Positions 53,201 to 61,599 of a stretch of 64,000 nucleotides of DNA are shown here, in pieces. Each line of letters starts with the position of its first letter. Within the stretch, counting starts at the first letter, position 1. This DNA is from Lepisosteus oculatus (taxonomy: Eukaryota; Chordata; Actinopteri; Semionotiformes; Lepisosteidae). The DNA lies in contig NC_090711.1 in NCBI RefSeq assembly GCF_040954835.1, positions 8,873,501 through 8,937,500 of the forward strand. The letters run 5' to 3'. Below the pieces are notes generated by a model that worked only from the letters and a program-made list of their open reading frames with translations, had not been told where the DNA came from and did not search any database. A program made the translations under genes and the position numbers.

Positions 53201-54477
53201 CAAGTAGTGTGGAGGAACATCTCAGGGACAAAACCAGCATCATTTTAATTACAACGTCATCTATAAACCTGTGGAGCCATGGCAGAAGTATAAGAATGTA
53301 AAAGTGGGCTACCTTGAAAAATAAAAGATTTCCCTGTTACAAATTCTCAAATCCAATTTAGTTATTGATTTAATCTTGTAATCTGAAACTGTCACTTCCA
53401 AAGACGTTGACAAACATTCAAAACGGTATCCTCCCAAAGGCGGGTAGATACAGCTGTGATTGATCACACCCCTGACTCTCAGGAGAGTCTGCTGTGCTCA
53501 TTTACTGTGCAATGTCTTTGGTACCGCACTCCTTTCTGTGCAGAACAGACAGAAACACTGCCCAACTCAAAACCCTTTTCCAGTGTCATGGCAGATGTCC
53601 AGAAGTTTGCTCCCATGCATAGTTTAATTACAATTTTTACTGAGCTAGTCTGCAGGGCTCAGTGACTTTCCTGCTCAGACATACACATTCATATATAATA
53701 TTTTCCTTTTAATTTTTTGTTAGCTTTTGATCATTCAGCATATGTTATCCAAAGCATGTTATCAAAACAAACTTTCGAAATACACATTCTTCCACTGCAA
53801 AAGTAAAAACAAAAAATTTCCAGTGAAAAAAAAAAGTGAGTTTTGGGAAATGTTACAGAAGAATTTGGAATGTGCCTTTTCATAAATTACTTAACAGTTT
53901 AGTTTTTAAGCATGGCATGGGATTTTTATCTGACACTAAATAAAAAGCACAGGTCTTCAGCATAGTACTCCAAATAAAGGAGAAGTGTTTGACCTAATCC
54001 TTCAGCAATACAAAATACACCTCAGATGCATTCTGTCAGTGTCAGTTTTTCATAGCACTTACAAACACCCTAAAGAGCACCCAGGTTCTATGATTTCTGT
54101 TCTCGTTGTCACTAAAGGCTCCATTTCCCACTTCATCAAAGCAACACATTGCTGAGATCAAAAAGCTTAGTTCTCATCTCTTTTACCATGGCTATCCAGT
54201 TACATAGCAAACAGGGGGGTCTGTGTGTGTGTTGTGTGAGGCAGCTGATTCTGTAAATGCCCGATCTGACCACATTGAGCAAACCCATGATAAATAAATA
54301 ATTCACTGTACCATTCGCTTCACATCAACACAGGTGTTGTGGCAAATAGCCAAAGAAAGTTCCCTTCCCTCCTCACTAATAAATCTCAGAACCAAAGACC
54401 AGGAAGGTTAAAATGACCGAACCTTCAATTTTGAAGAGAGCTCACTTAAGTATTATAAGTATTTAACTTACCTCCAT
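31808..54477 (-). CDS. cass4: CASS4 (HEPL), Cas-family scaffolding adaptor, multi-exon gene
   Basis: Docking protein of the p130Cas/NEDD9/EFS/CASS4 family, which links focal adhesion kinase and Src-family kinases to migration and adhesion signalling in the cytoplasm. Coding exons, all joined in phase 0: 40374-40823, 36641-36748, 36199-36306, 34198-35565, 33624-33710 and 31808-32224, plus a first exon at 54472-54477 or 44509-44568. Order in the roughly 847-residue product (2-codon start): SH3 (about 3-62), YxxP substrate region with eight YxxP motifs, serine-rich tract, four-helix bundle (about 500-640), DYVQLQ (675-680), C-terminal Cas/FAT-like domain (about 730-847). It is CASS4 rather than a sister because 'GGYSTLPNP', 'KSEWIYD' and 'LVIMVGQKLV' fit the human CASS4 I recall. 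Human CASS4 is about 786 residues. The first exon is the main uncertainty; coding is secure only for 31808-40823. Confidence 0.9.
32225..33623 (-). other. cass4: CASS4 intron (last)
   Basis: AT-rich intron with GTAAGA donor at 33623 and TTTGCCAG acceptor at 32225. The open frames near 32.9-33.3 kb have no family signature. No other feature seen. Confidence 0.8.
33624..33710 (-). CDS. cass4: CASS4 87-bp exon after the DYVQLQ site
   Basis: The acceptor 'CTTGTCTTTCAG' and donor 'CAACAG/GTAAGA' bracket exactly 29 codons in phase 0. It begins 'RKEEFEQQRRLQLENKR', a charged, probably coiled-coil segment. It matches the position and sequence of 'GKEEFERQQKEL' in NEDD9 and BCAR1, directly after their YDYVHLQ motif. 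It is too short to appear as a long open frame. As I recall it, human CASS4 lacks this segment. Confidence 0.85.
33711..34197 (-). other. cass4: CASS4 intron carrying a repeat fragment
   Basis: GTAATT donor at 34197 and polypyrimidine-CAG acceptor at 33711. It contains a 5' fragment of dispersed family B at 34035-34152. Confidence 0.8.
34035..34152 (+). repeat. Dispersed fish repeat, family B, 5' fragment
   Basis: It opens 'CATCCATTTTCTAATTGC', then 'CAAGCAGCAGGTGCAAGGTAGGAT', matching the first 110 bp of the copies at 39915 and 60897. The rest is missing. It lies within a CASS4 intron, opposite to the gene's strand. Confidence 0.7.
34198..35565 (-). CDS. cass4: CASS4 large exon: YxxP region, serine-rich tract and helical bundle
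   Basis: 1368 bp, 456 codons, phase 0 at both ends (acceptor TTTCTCAAAG, donor CTGCAG/GTAATT). The N-terminal half holds five YxxP motifs (YAVP, YDIP, YDVP, YDIP, YDVP) plus YSTLP and YDTLP: potential Src/FAK phosphorylation sites that recruit Crk-type SH2 domains. A serine/threonine-rich run follows (around 'TSSTSSTSSASS'), then the helical bundle with 'LVELQEAVCRAVSRLMVFVS' and 'LDRFVMVARTVPEDVKRL', as in all Cas proteins. It ends 'EDNDYVQLQ', the Src-SH2 docking position; BCAR1 and NEDD9 have YDYVHLQ, so the first tyrosine is Asn here. The exon is GC-richer than its surroundings. Confidence 0.95.
35566..36198 (-). other. cass4: CASS4 intron
   Basis: GTGAGC donor at 36198, AAAG acceptor at 35566. 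A C-rich run lies near 35961-35980. No other feature seen. Confidence 0.75.
36199..36306 (-). CDS. cass4: CASS4 small exon 4 (108 bp)
   Basis: The acceptor 'CTTCCTTTCCAG' and donor 'GCCAAC/GTGAGC' frame 36 codons in phase 0: 'MPATRPMTRKTSLFTTRSEL', then 'QQTYEILESAKDSAAN'. It falls in the linker between the first YxxP motifs and the large exon. One tyrosine (YEIL) could be a kinase site. No known domain. Support comes from phase and splice sites more than from sequence similarity, because this linker evolves fast. Confidence 0.75.
36307..36640 (-). other. cass4: CASS4 intron
   Basis: A 334-bp intron with GTCAGT donor at 36640 and TTTCCAG acceptor at 36307. Nothing else seen. Confidence 0.75.
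36641..36748 (-). CDS. cass4: CASS4 small exon 3 (108 bp) with a YDVP motif
   Basis: The acceptor 'TTGTCTCTGTGCAG' and donor 'TTCACG/GTCAGT' frame 36 codons in phase 0. It contains 'SKEVYDVPTLSRRSSLFT', a typical Cas substrate-domain YDVP motif followed by a basic/serine stretch that could be phosphorylated. The YDVP motif makes this exon convincing despite its length. Confidence 0.85.
36910..37065 (-). repeat. Dispersed fish repeat, family B, 3' part, reversed
   Basis: The plus strand reads 'GGCAGCACTGTGGCGGGG', then '..GGTTCTGGATTTGATTC..' and 'GTTTTGGTTTCCTCTCAAAG', the reverse of the 3' half of the copies at 18452 and 60897. A tiny related piece (GTGCTAACCATCATGCTAC) lies at about 37697-37727. 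Confidence 0.7.
38925..39026 (+). repeat. Minisatellite with GAAATTGAGGTTTT-type unit
   Basis: About six or seven irregular copies of a 10-18 bp unit built on 'AAATTGAGG(TTTTG)'. Unit length varies. It lies in the intron between CASS4 exons 2 and 3. Confidence 0.85.
39915..40197 (+). repeat. Dispersed fish repeat, family B, full-length-like copy
   Basis: It runs from 'CAACCATTTTCTAGCGG' through 'GATGGGTGCAAGGCAGGATA', 'GGATGCCAGCCCATCTCATG' and 'CAGAATTCAACCCAGGGCC' to 'CACTAACCACTGTGCCACC'. It lies about 180 bp downstream of the CASS4 SH3 exon in transcription order, on the opposite strand. Confidence 0.8.
40374..40823 (-). CDS. cass4: CASS4 exon 2: SH3 domain and first YxxP motifs
   Basis: 450 bp, 150 codons, phase 0 at both ends (acceptor 'CTTCTTCCCCAG', donor 'AGCAAG/GTAAGG'). 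The SH3 domain fills the first 60 residues: ALYDN at the start, 'DELAFRKGDILMVLEQN', the WW pair in 'HGWWKCSLHG' and the 'GLAPANRL' strand, all ligand-groove positions of Cas SH3 domains. In the family this domain binds proline-rich motifs of FAK, PYK2 and PTP-PEST. After it come YQIP, YEIM and YKVP. The exon is strongly GC-rich compared with flanking DNA. The open frame on the opposite strand is its shadow. Confidence 0.95.
40824..44508 (-). other. cass4: CASS4 intron upstream of the SH3 exon
   Basis: AT-rich, no further exon seen. It contains two related copies of a roughly 100-bp sequence at 42629-42720 and 43270-43377. Confidence 0.6.
42629..43377 (+). repeat. Local direct duplication (42629-42720 and 43270-43377)
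   Basis: Both blocks start 'GCTTAAGATGTACATTGG' and share 'TTATAGGGCTT', 'CTTTTTCACACAG', 'TTGTTCGACCACAGGCAAAT' and 'AATTCCTA'. The second carries small extra pieces ('TTCATTA' and 'ATTTTCAG'). The copies are 640 bp apart, and I did not find the sequence elsewhere in the window. Confidence 0.75.
44509..44568 (-). CDS. cass4: Candidate alternative first coding exon of CASS4
   Basis: An ATG at 44566-44568, preceded by CGTCAGCC, opens 20 codons (MFKPVKWESWLDSLLTKRIK) that end at an AAG/GTAAAA donor. Joined in phase 0 to the SH3 exon it gives 'KRIK-NLLAKALYDN', the family position where alternative starts occur (NEDD9 has two short alternative N-termini). The frame stays open upstream to about 44709, so an earlier start is possible. 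The surrounding 44.56-45.15 kb is GC-richer than the intron on either side. I know no homologue of these 20 residues. The call is a prediction from splice site and frame. Confidence 0.45.
47840..48080 (+). repeat. SINE fragment, body of the 5S-headed type
   Basis: The blocks 'TTGTAGGAAGTG', 'GATGAATTGTTAAACCGAGG', 'TTGAAGATCCCAAGACACTG' and 'AAATTCCACTCTGGGCTTAC' match the right-hand body of the copy at 24925-25405. The 5S-like head is absent. It lies in the upstream part of the CASS4 locus. Confidence 0.6.
51080..51740 (+). repeat. Diverged tandem duplication
   Basis: The block at about 51100-51255 ('TATGGGGCAGAAGGCAGATT', 'TGGAATGATGCATTTCAGCG', 'ACATGGTGATGACTTC') is repeated in diverged form at about 51597-51735 ('TATGAGGCAGAAGACAGATG', 'TGGAATGATATACAGTATTT', 'GCATGGTAGATGACTTTC'). 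Both keep similar spacing. I cannot tell whether the unit was once part of a mobile element. Confidence 0.6.
52705..52990 (-). pseudogene. Mariner-like transposase C-terminal remnant
   Basis: The minus strand reads 'VVDQLKNQLMEYYYKDNYS', then 'LIKWQKKSVDMQGDYAEK'. This resembles the last part of mariner-type transposases (W-L-x(n)-F-Y-x-x-G-I-x-x-L-x-x-R-W-x-K-C-I-x-x-x-G-D-Y-x-E), preceded by 'ETRKEALRGWKFSS'. No catalytic aspartates or terminal repeats are found nearby, so only a fragment remains. Moderate confidence, because the match is to a short pattern. Confidence 0.5.
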
Positions 54478-54600
54478 TTCCAAAACTCCTAGTCCTCGCT
54501 GTCCAATGAGGAATGCAACCCATCCAGCAGAGCCTCTGACTCAATCTCCCAGCGTTGCCCCCAAGACCCCGATATTCTTTCTCATGACTGACAGCAACTG
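54472..54600 (-). CDS. cass4: Candidate first exon of CASS4 with ATG-GAG start
   Basis: The minus strand reads GGAAATGGAG/GTAAGT: a good start context followed two codons later by a near-ideal donor. Joined in phase 0 to the SH3 exon the protein starts ME-NLLAKALYDN, close to the MKYK-NLMARALYDN of NEDD9. The coding part is 54472-54477. The rest would be 5' untranslated sequence of unknown length, with a 14-codon upstream frame starting at 54585. About 110-120 bp further up lies CTCCGCCCCTGG (54709-54720), a GC-box-like sequence consistent with a promoter. This is my preferred start, but only transcript data can settle it. Confidence 0.5.
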
Positions 54601-54647
54601 AAGAAACGAAATGCATTAAACAAGACCGCTGCCTCCAGCTCCCACTC

Positions 54648-54679
54648 TCTCACACACTCACACACTCACACACACACAG
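54648..54679 (+). repeat. CA-rich microsatellite
   Basis: Irregular CACACT/CACA repeats next to the proposed CASS4 first exon. Such repeats vary in length between individuals. Confidence 0.85.
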
Positions 54680-54720
54680 CCTTGTCACTGAGACTGAACA
54701 GAGCACAACCAGGGGCGGAG

Positions 54721-55584
54721 CAAACACAAATATTGTAGTGACAAATTCATATTCCTGTTTCCTTATTGGCTGGCTGTATCCAACCCCCTCTCCCAGCACA
54801 TACATACCGTTCTGTCCTTCCCTCTCTGCCTCCTACCCACTACTGTATTCTGCCTGCCTTCTCACACACACTCCTTACACGCAATGGTGACTATACAATT
54901 ACGCATTTTATAACCATTTCCACTGAGCTTTTACTAAATTGCTTCCCCTTCCTTTTTTTCAAAGAAGTCGGCTCTCCTTTCCGGAGAATTCTTACTTATG
55001 CTTATTTTACTATTGTGTCACAGAGTTACAAGCTTGTTTTTCTCACCCCAGATTTATTTGTGTATCTTATCTGACAGCCATAGATTCCCAAGCCTGTCCT
55101 CTTTGTTACCCAAACAGCTCAATGTTGCAGAGTGCAAAAAGAGCAATTAAGCATGGGCCTGCCGGGAGGGCAGGAATTAAGAGCTGTCTGCCTTTTAATC
55201 AGTTTGTACAAACTGTCCTGAAACAAAGCTGGCAGCTCCATATTAAACGGTATGTTATACAACTACTGTTTTGTACCGAAAACTGGGAAAGTTTTTAACA
55301 ATACCTTTCCTTTACTTTGGAAATTGAAGACAAAATATCTATACATAAGAAGTATATAAAGAACTTGTTTGCTTGCTAAATAAATCTGCAGACGACATCA
55401 ACAACCACTTACTGTAATAATATGTTAATCTAAGATGCCTCTAACAACAAATATTAAAGTTTGGTTTTAATCATTAAGTGTCTTGCTCAGCTTTTTTAAA
55501 AAAAATACTTTAATAGGAGAACTGAGCCAAGTATTCAAAATACTCAAAGGCATTGTCTGGCAAATTCAACATCTTCATCACTGA
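54721..55584. other. Stretch without a recognisable gene
   Basis: Open frames at 54766-55298 (plus) overlap in two phases and have no family signature. Upstream flank of the proposed CASS4 promoter. Confidence 0.4.
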
Positions 55585-55805
55585 AACATGAACCGGAGGA
55601 CACATGTGGAAACTACAGGGAAGTGTTTTTTTAAAATGAGGAGACACTTCTCTGCATGTAGGGCTGCAGGAGTGTGGATCAAACTGCCCAGTCATGTTGT
55701 TGAAGCTGATATCCTGACAGCTGGGAGAGATCCCTGGATCAATTAACTGCTAAATACAAAATAGACAAAAAGGGCCACATAGTCTCCTCCCTTTCTCTGC
55801 CTGAT
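55585..55805 (+). pseudogene. CR1-like LINE ORF2 C-terminal remnant
   Basis: The plus strand carries the typical end of a CR1/L2-like ORF2. 'MRRHFSACRAAGVWIKLPSH', then 'VVEADIL' (about 55635-55715), matches the family pattern RRHFFTQRVVGVWNKLPSHVVEADTL. The tail 'AAAAAGGGCCACATAGTCTCC' matches the usual NGPNGLLS coding end. Frameshifts and stops are present. Only the last 220 bp remain, consistent with 5' truncation. Confidence 0.7.
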
Positions 55806-58800
55806 CAGTGCTCATTTTTCTAAATATTGCTCATCCTGTTCCATTTCTGTTGTAATATAGTTTATATAATCCAATATTATAATAGGGTGTACTCTGCCTC
55901 GTGCCTTTTGCTTGACATGATGGGCTCTGGCTCCCCATAACCCTGTATTGGAAAAGCTGTTGGAAAATTGAATGAAGAATATTCCTTCCATATACACTTA
56001 TTACTGGCTTTTGTGTAATTTATTTCTTGACATTTGAGGACTGCATTGTTATACAATCTTTATTATTCTAGCACCTTCATTACATCTTTGTGTAGCATGA
56101 CTGTTCATAGCATAAAATATTATTTGAGAAAGCCTATTACTACATTTAAAGTGAAATCTTTATATTAAATTATTATATGGCCACAGGTTCCAAATTCTGG
56201 AAGGACAAAGTCCATTTCTTAAGCCCTGTGGTCAATCCTGTCCACACAGACATCAAGCAGATATTTCAGTTATGGGGGGGAGACACCATAATCAAGGTGT
56301 TCGTAAAATATTCTGACTGATGGACCGCTTTTCAAGTAATGCAACTGAACAAGCACTCCACTTTCAACATAAACTTTAGAAATATTAAAATACCACTATT
56401 TATATTTTTTCAAGAAAAACTGCCCGCGTACATTCACCGTATGGGCATGAGAGGAAATGATGAAAAGTTTTGCCTTTTTCTAGGGACCTCACCACAGATT
56501 TGTGTCCACTTCCCATTCCCCAAAGAACACTGCTCAAGCAAGTCTGGGTAAGTGCCAGGTCGGGTACAGTTTGTGTCCATTTGTGACAGAGAGAGCAGGG
56601 GGCATTTTTCATTTGGAACGGCCACTAGAGAATATCTCACGCTAGGATTTTAGAAAAGGGAAAAATATTATCCCCTAACACACCCTTGTCAGGACCACCT
56701 TTCCACATATCAATGTAGTTCTTTTACGAATTATTTGAGGGGAGCGATTTTCTATTGTGGTGACTGGTGGAGCAAACAGATGAGGGCAAGAGGGTATTGT
56801 AGTGTGAAGTCTTCCTGACATACTGAGCTGTCAGTGTCAAGACACTAGGAGTCATTACGTGTATAAACATGACTTGTAAAGGGATAAAACTGTCAGTAAG
56901 TGGGACTTATTCCAAATTGGCGAGGGATCATGAAATGTCGGAGGACAGCCGAGAAAACAGTTGACTTTGTTCCAGATGTCCCCTGAATGTACACAAGTAG
57001 GACTCATTATATCAAAGACAACCCTACAGCCTGGGAGAGGAAAGTAGAAAACCCTTGACCTTGACTGGATAAATTAAAGCTTCCTCAATTATGTGAAATG
57101 TGGATCTGAGAAAATAGAAAAAGGTCAAATATTATAAAAGTGGAAGATATGAAAACTTTAAAGGAGTACTGTTGATTTTGAACGAATTGAAATATCACCT
57201 TGTAGTGTAGCCTGTAGAGGATACCACCAAACCTCCTTCAGTTTTGTTCAGATTATGAATCACTTTCTATTGGCAAATACATTAAAAAATAGAGTAAGTC
57301 AATATCCAAATAACAAAAATAATGGCATGGAATATCCCACTAAACTCTCTTTTTGCCTATTCTATTTAGTGTTTGTCCCTGTCACACGTTATTAACTTTA
57401 TGCTTAACATCTCAGTTGCCTTCCAAAATCCTCAAATGCATTTTACAGATAACACTGATCACTGACGTAAATGGTGACCAGGTACGTAAACAAATCTGGT
57501 CATTCCTAACACAAGAACATCATCTTTAAATTAGATTATTCATTAATTAAATTAGATTATTTGCATTAGATTAATAGTATTGTATAAAAACTAAAAATGC
57601 CAGTTTAATCAAATTAAATGGCATTATTTAGAATTTATGTATTACAGATGCAGAAATAACTTAAATTCATATTGTAACAAAATCATATCTGACAAAGTTC
57701 AAATCTCCTTGTACACTGCTGGCAAAGTCTGGTCGTCAGGTGAAACCTACTTGGTGCTACAACTCTTTAAGTGCTAGACATAACATTTTCAAGTAATCAT
57801 GTATTAAGTAATGAGTTGTAAGGTCTGCTTGCCTTGCCTTTGATTTTTATTGAGTGTCTGAGGCCCATAAACATTCTTTCTTTGATTACGGCACTGTTTC
57901 CCTGACCTAGCCACTGTTCCTACAGAAACTTGGGAATAATCTTAGAGTGCCCGTTCCTTCAAAGGCTTTTGTGCCCTCAAACGAGTGCTCAGCTCGTCCA
58001 CGTAATTGTGAAGAGACAAAGGCTCTTTTTGTCAGAATAAGGGTACTAGAGCTTGGTGAAAAGAGTAAACGTGACAGATCAGTCTCCAACACCAGGTTTA
58101 TTGATTGAATTTATCATGAATTAAGGAGTTACATGGAAAATGGAGAAAAGCACACATACCCCTGGGTGGATAACTGAGTTTTTGGATATTCACAGCTGGA
58201 CTGCAATGAAAAGGAATTTGCTTAAAACACTGAAATGTGAAATTATGTCAGTCAGTCAATATATTGCCACAAAAAACTGCAGGCAGGTTAGAATTAAGAT
58301 ATAAGGTTAGAAAAAACAATCATTTTAACCATGGATAGAGCTTTTCTAAAACCGTGTACACACCTTAATCGTCCAAGACTCTGTGTAACTTGATCCCTGT
58401 AATAATCACACTGGGGGAGTCACAGAGTCAGTATCTCAATGGCTGTCACACTGGTGTGTGTCCAGGTTGTGGTTTCCACTGTGTGAGGAGGTTTATAGAG
58501 GTTCTGTACCTTGAGCTGCATGAGCCCAGGTCCAGGCATACGGATGTCTTGTACTGTTCAATACTACAGTGTTATCTGAGAAGCTATTTTCATGTGAAAA
58601 TAGTTGGTTGCAGTACGCACAACTACAAATAACAGATGAGAGGTATATAAATATATATCAGTACATTACAGCGCTTTAAATTAAGGGTATTTAAATGGGA
58701 AAGTTTTATTTTATACGTCTTATAAAAACACTGCTATATATATAAGTACGAATTTATATGGAATGCAGTATAGAGGAGCTCAGTAGTAATTTCCCTTGTA

Positions 58801-59338
58801 TGTCTGTGCAGCACAAGGCTGTGTGGCGAAATGTATTTTTATAATAGAGGAGTTCCCCTGTAGTTGTCATTAACTTAGTCACTGACCCACTGTGTGGGTA
58901 ACTTCACCACACAGAAAATAAATGTATTTATAGGCCATGATATAGTTTATTGTGTATATCTAAGTGGTATTGCAGTTTTCTCCTGGATGGTCCATGCACT
59001 CAGAGAAACTTATTAATCAGACTCATAAGCTACTGAGTATATAATGGGGACGTGCAGTTCGTACAGTTCAGTGTTTCCGTGTCCGTCTTGTGGAAAAAGT
59101 CCACTGATCGTGAATGGGGAATTACAGCACTCCCCCGTCTCTCGGGGCATGTTAATTTAGAAATTTCAAGTTAAAAACTTCCACATTTCTATTAAGCATC
59201 CAGTCTTCACAATGGTTTTAGTTCTGCAAGTAGGCACAGATACAAATGCACAGATAGGCTGACATTTTAGGATGGGATCAGATTGTTCATCAATATTCCT
59301 ATATATAAACATGAGCAGCTGACAGGATATTCAGCTAT
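55806..59338. other. Stretch without a recognisable gene
   Basis: AT-rich, with short overlapping frames only. Around 58037-58105 the minus strand has AATAAACCTGG and then 'TTTACTCTTTTCACCAAGCT', sharing a block with about 8300-8370. No exon supported. Confidence 0.4.
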
Positions 59339-59480
59339 TGGGTGGCGCAGGTTTAAGATTTGCTGCCCCGCAACACTGGGGCCCTACTCTGGACCTGGGG
59401 CTCTATGCGTGTGGAGTTTGTCTTCTTCCTGTGTTCGTGTGGGTTCCTCCTGGGTGCTCTGGTTTCCTCCCACCTAAACC
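59339..59480 (-). repeat. Dispersed fish repeat, family B, 3' part, reversed
   Basis: The plus strand reads 'GGGTGGCGCAGGTTTAAG', 'CAACACTGGGGCCCTACTC', 'GTGTGGAGTTTG' and 'CTCTGGTTTCCTCCCACC', the reverse of the 3' half of the copies at 18452 and 60897. Truncated at the 5' side of the element. Confidence 0.75.
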
Positions 59481-59574
59481 CCTCCAGTTTCTTTCTCCAC
59501 CATGGCCCTGTTTGTAAGAGTAGGAGTAAAAGACCCTATCATTCTGGCCACATTCTACACAGGACATGAATGAT

Positions 59575-59725
59575 CCGGCCTACCTAAACATCTCCCCCTT
59601 GGAAGCAGAGGCTCTGGGATCGAATTGAATCCCAGGGGAGACACTGCTGTTGAACCCTTGAGCAAGGTACTTCGCCCAAATTGTTTCAGTTAACTTGCTA
59701 GCTGGGTGCAAAAGCAAATTGTTTT
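59575..59725 (+). repeat. tRNA-derived SINE fragment
   Basis: 'GGGATCGAATTGAATCCCAG' resembles a tRNA B-box with its flanking stem, followed by 'CCCTTGAGCAAGGTACTTCG' and 'GTTTCAGTTAACTTGCTAGC', blocks common in fish tRNA-type SINEs. It ends in an A-rich tail near 59731-59740. The A-box end is weak. Confidence 0.55.
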
Positions 59726-59740
59726 AGAATAAAAAAAAAT

Positions 59741-60896
59741 CAGCAAAACAATTAATGTCCTGTAATCTGTGTTCATTAATTACGGTAGTCCTGGCAATAA
59801 TCAGACTGGTAACACAAAGGTTATAGGGAGAATTAATAGGGAGAATACAGTTATCATTTCATGTATGAGGCAACATAGAAAGAGGAAATATAAAATATAG
59901 AGTCACTGGTAATGGGTTAGTGTGGTCATTATCACAGTGTAGACTTGTTTCCCTCAGCCTTCCTTTAGACTGGGGCAATGTGTCACAATTTGAGCTTGAG
60001 TTTCAGTTGTTCATTTTTATTAAAGCACTTACTTTGCTGTGAAAATGTAGGACCCTCGGAGTATAAAAAAAACAATTGACCTTATTTAAGTATTTTATGC
60101 TTAAAAATATTTTGGTAAAACCTTTACCTGTAGCTCTTCAGAAAACAAAAACATTTCTAGGCCGTGGAAATTTATCCTTAAATGAGAGAATTCTTAATTT
60201 GAGGATTTCTTTGCAAGACTGGCAAATATATGAATATAATTGCCACAATTTGCATGTTCTTACATTGCCTATAAAAGTTAGCAGGAGAAGTGAAATAAAA
60301 ACAAGCCCCGAATTAACCTCTCTTCTGCTTTTCTTTTAAGAAATATTTTTTTAAGAAGTCACGGGATTCACCTAAAGCCATCAATGACCTGATCTTATTT
60401 GCTCAACCTACAGGAGATGTCTGTCTCAACTTCCCAGAGGGTTTCTGAGAAATATCTGCGATTTCCCTCAGCGTTTGGTGTGCTGGACAGAAAAAGGAGA
60501 AGCTCCCGTTCACTTCCAAGTCAGATACGTGCTAGTCCCTTTACAGTTGTCTAGTGCATTTCCCCCGCCAAGAAAAAACATTGAGCATTAAGTATGACAA
60601 CTGAAAAAATATCCAGCTACTAAATTAGAAGAAAAAACAAAAACAAGATAAAAACAGATCAAAGAACAGATCAAGATGAAGGAGTCACTCTTACATCAAA
60701 GGGGAACCCAGTGTGTTTGTGATATTGCTTCTCTTGGAGACAATTACTAATTAATTACTACCGTGTTACTTGTTTATATATATAATTTAATGGCCACCGA
60801 GCTGGCAAAAGCCACAATCCGTGTCAATGGATTCCAAAAATTCCAAAGAAAAACAAAACTCCTGGACATAACTTACCTGAGGAAGAAGCAAACCAT
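59741..60896. other. Stretch without a recognisable gene
   Basis: AT-rich. The frame at 60076-60339 matches no family I know. Nothing else seen. Confidence 0.4.
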
Positions 60897-61237
60897 CCAG
60901 CCATCCATTTTCTAAGCATGTCTTCCAATTCAGGGTCACGGGGGAGCTGGAGTCTATTATGGTAAGCAATGGGTACAAGGCAGGGCACACCCTGGAGGGG
61001 ATACCAGTCCACCACAGAGCACACATGGACACAACCACAGACACACACTCACGCCAGGTTCAATTTCCTGAGAAGGCAATGACATAACCAGTATGTTTTT
61101 TGACTGTGGGAGAAAACCCATGCAAACACAGGGGGGGACATGCAAACTCCATACAGATACATCAGGTTTGGAATTGAACCCAAGGCTCCAGTGCTGTGAT
61201 GCAGTAATGCTAACGAATATTCTACCATGCTGCCCAG
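60897..61237 (+). repeat. Dispersed fish repeat, family B, best copy
   Basis: The most complete member: 'CAGCCATCCATTTTCTAAGC', 'TTCAGGGTCACGGGGGAGC', 'GGTACAAGGCAGGGCACACC', 'ACCAGTCCACCACAGAGC', 'TTGACTGTGGGAGAAAACCC', 'CAAACTCCATACAGATAC', 'TTGAACCCAAGGCTCCAGTG' and the end 'TCTACCATGCTGCCC'. It is about 340 bp. The open frames here are shadows of the repeat. Confidence 0.85.
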
Positions 61238-61599
61238 GAACAAAACATAGAGTAGAGTAATGAAGAAAAGTAGAGTCTTCATAGAACCTATCACCAGGAT
61301 TGATCTTTTGACATGGAGACAATGACCCTCCATTTTACACAAAATGAGTGAGTGTCTGAAATTCACCTTTAGTTGATCAACCATTTCACCCATCTAGCCT
61401 GTTTGGTAGTTAGTAGCTAATTGAACTGAGAAGCTTATTGGCTTCAGTAACATGGCCGAGTATTTTGTTCAAAACTCCCACAAACCTTTGGGTAAAGAAG
61501 CTCATCCTCTTCTTGGCTTTAAATGAAATTCCACACAGTTTCCACTTGTGTCCTCTTGTTCATGTTTTGCCATTGATTCTGAAGTTTTGAATACCTTTA

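Larger units (their letters stand above)
44569..54471 (-). other. cass4: First CASS4 intron or upstream region
   Basis: If the gene starts at 54.5 kb this is its first intron; if it starts at 44.6 kb this is upstream DNA. It contains a SINE fragment (47840-48080), a diverged local duplication (51080-51740) and a mariner-like remnant (52705-52990). The GC-rich 44.57-45.16 kb segment has open frames on both strands, best explained by composition. No other exon supported. Confidence 0.5.

Noticed and set aside
60787..61393. Overlapping open frames on the minus strand (85-121 codons)
   Set aside because: They lie in a dispersed non-coding repeat and differ only by phase.
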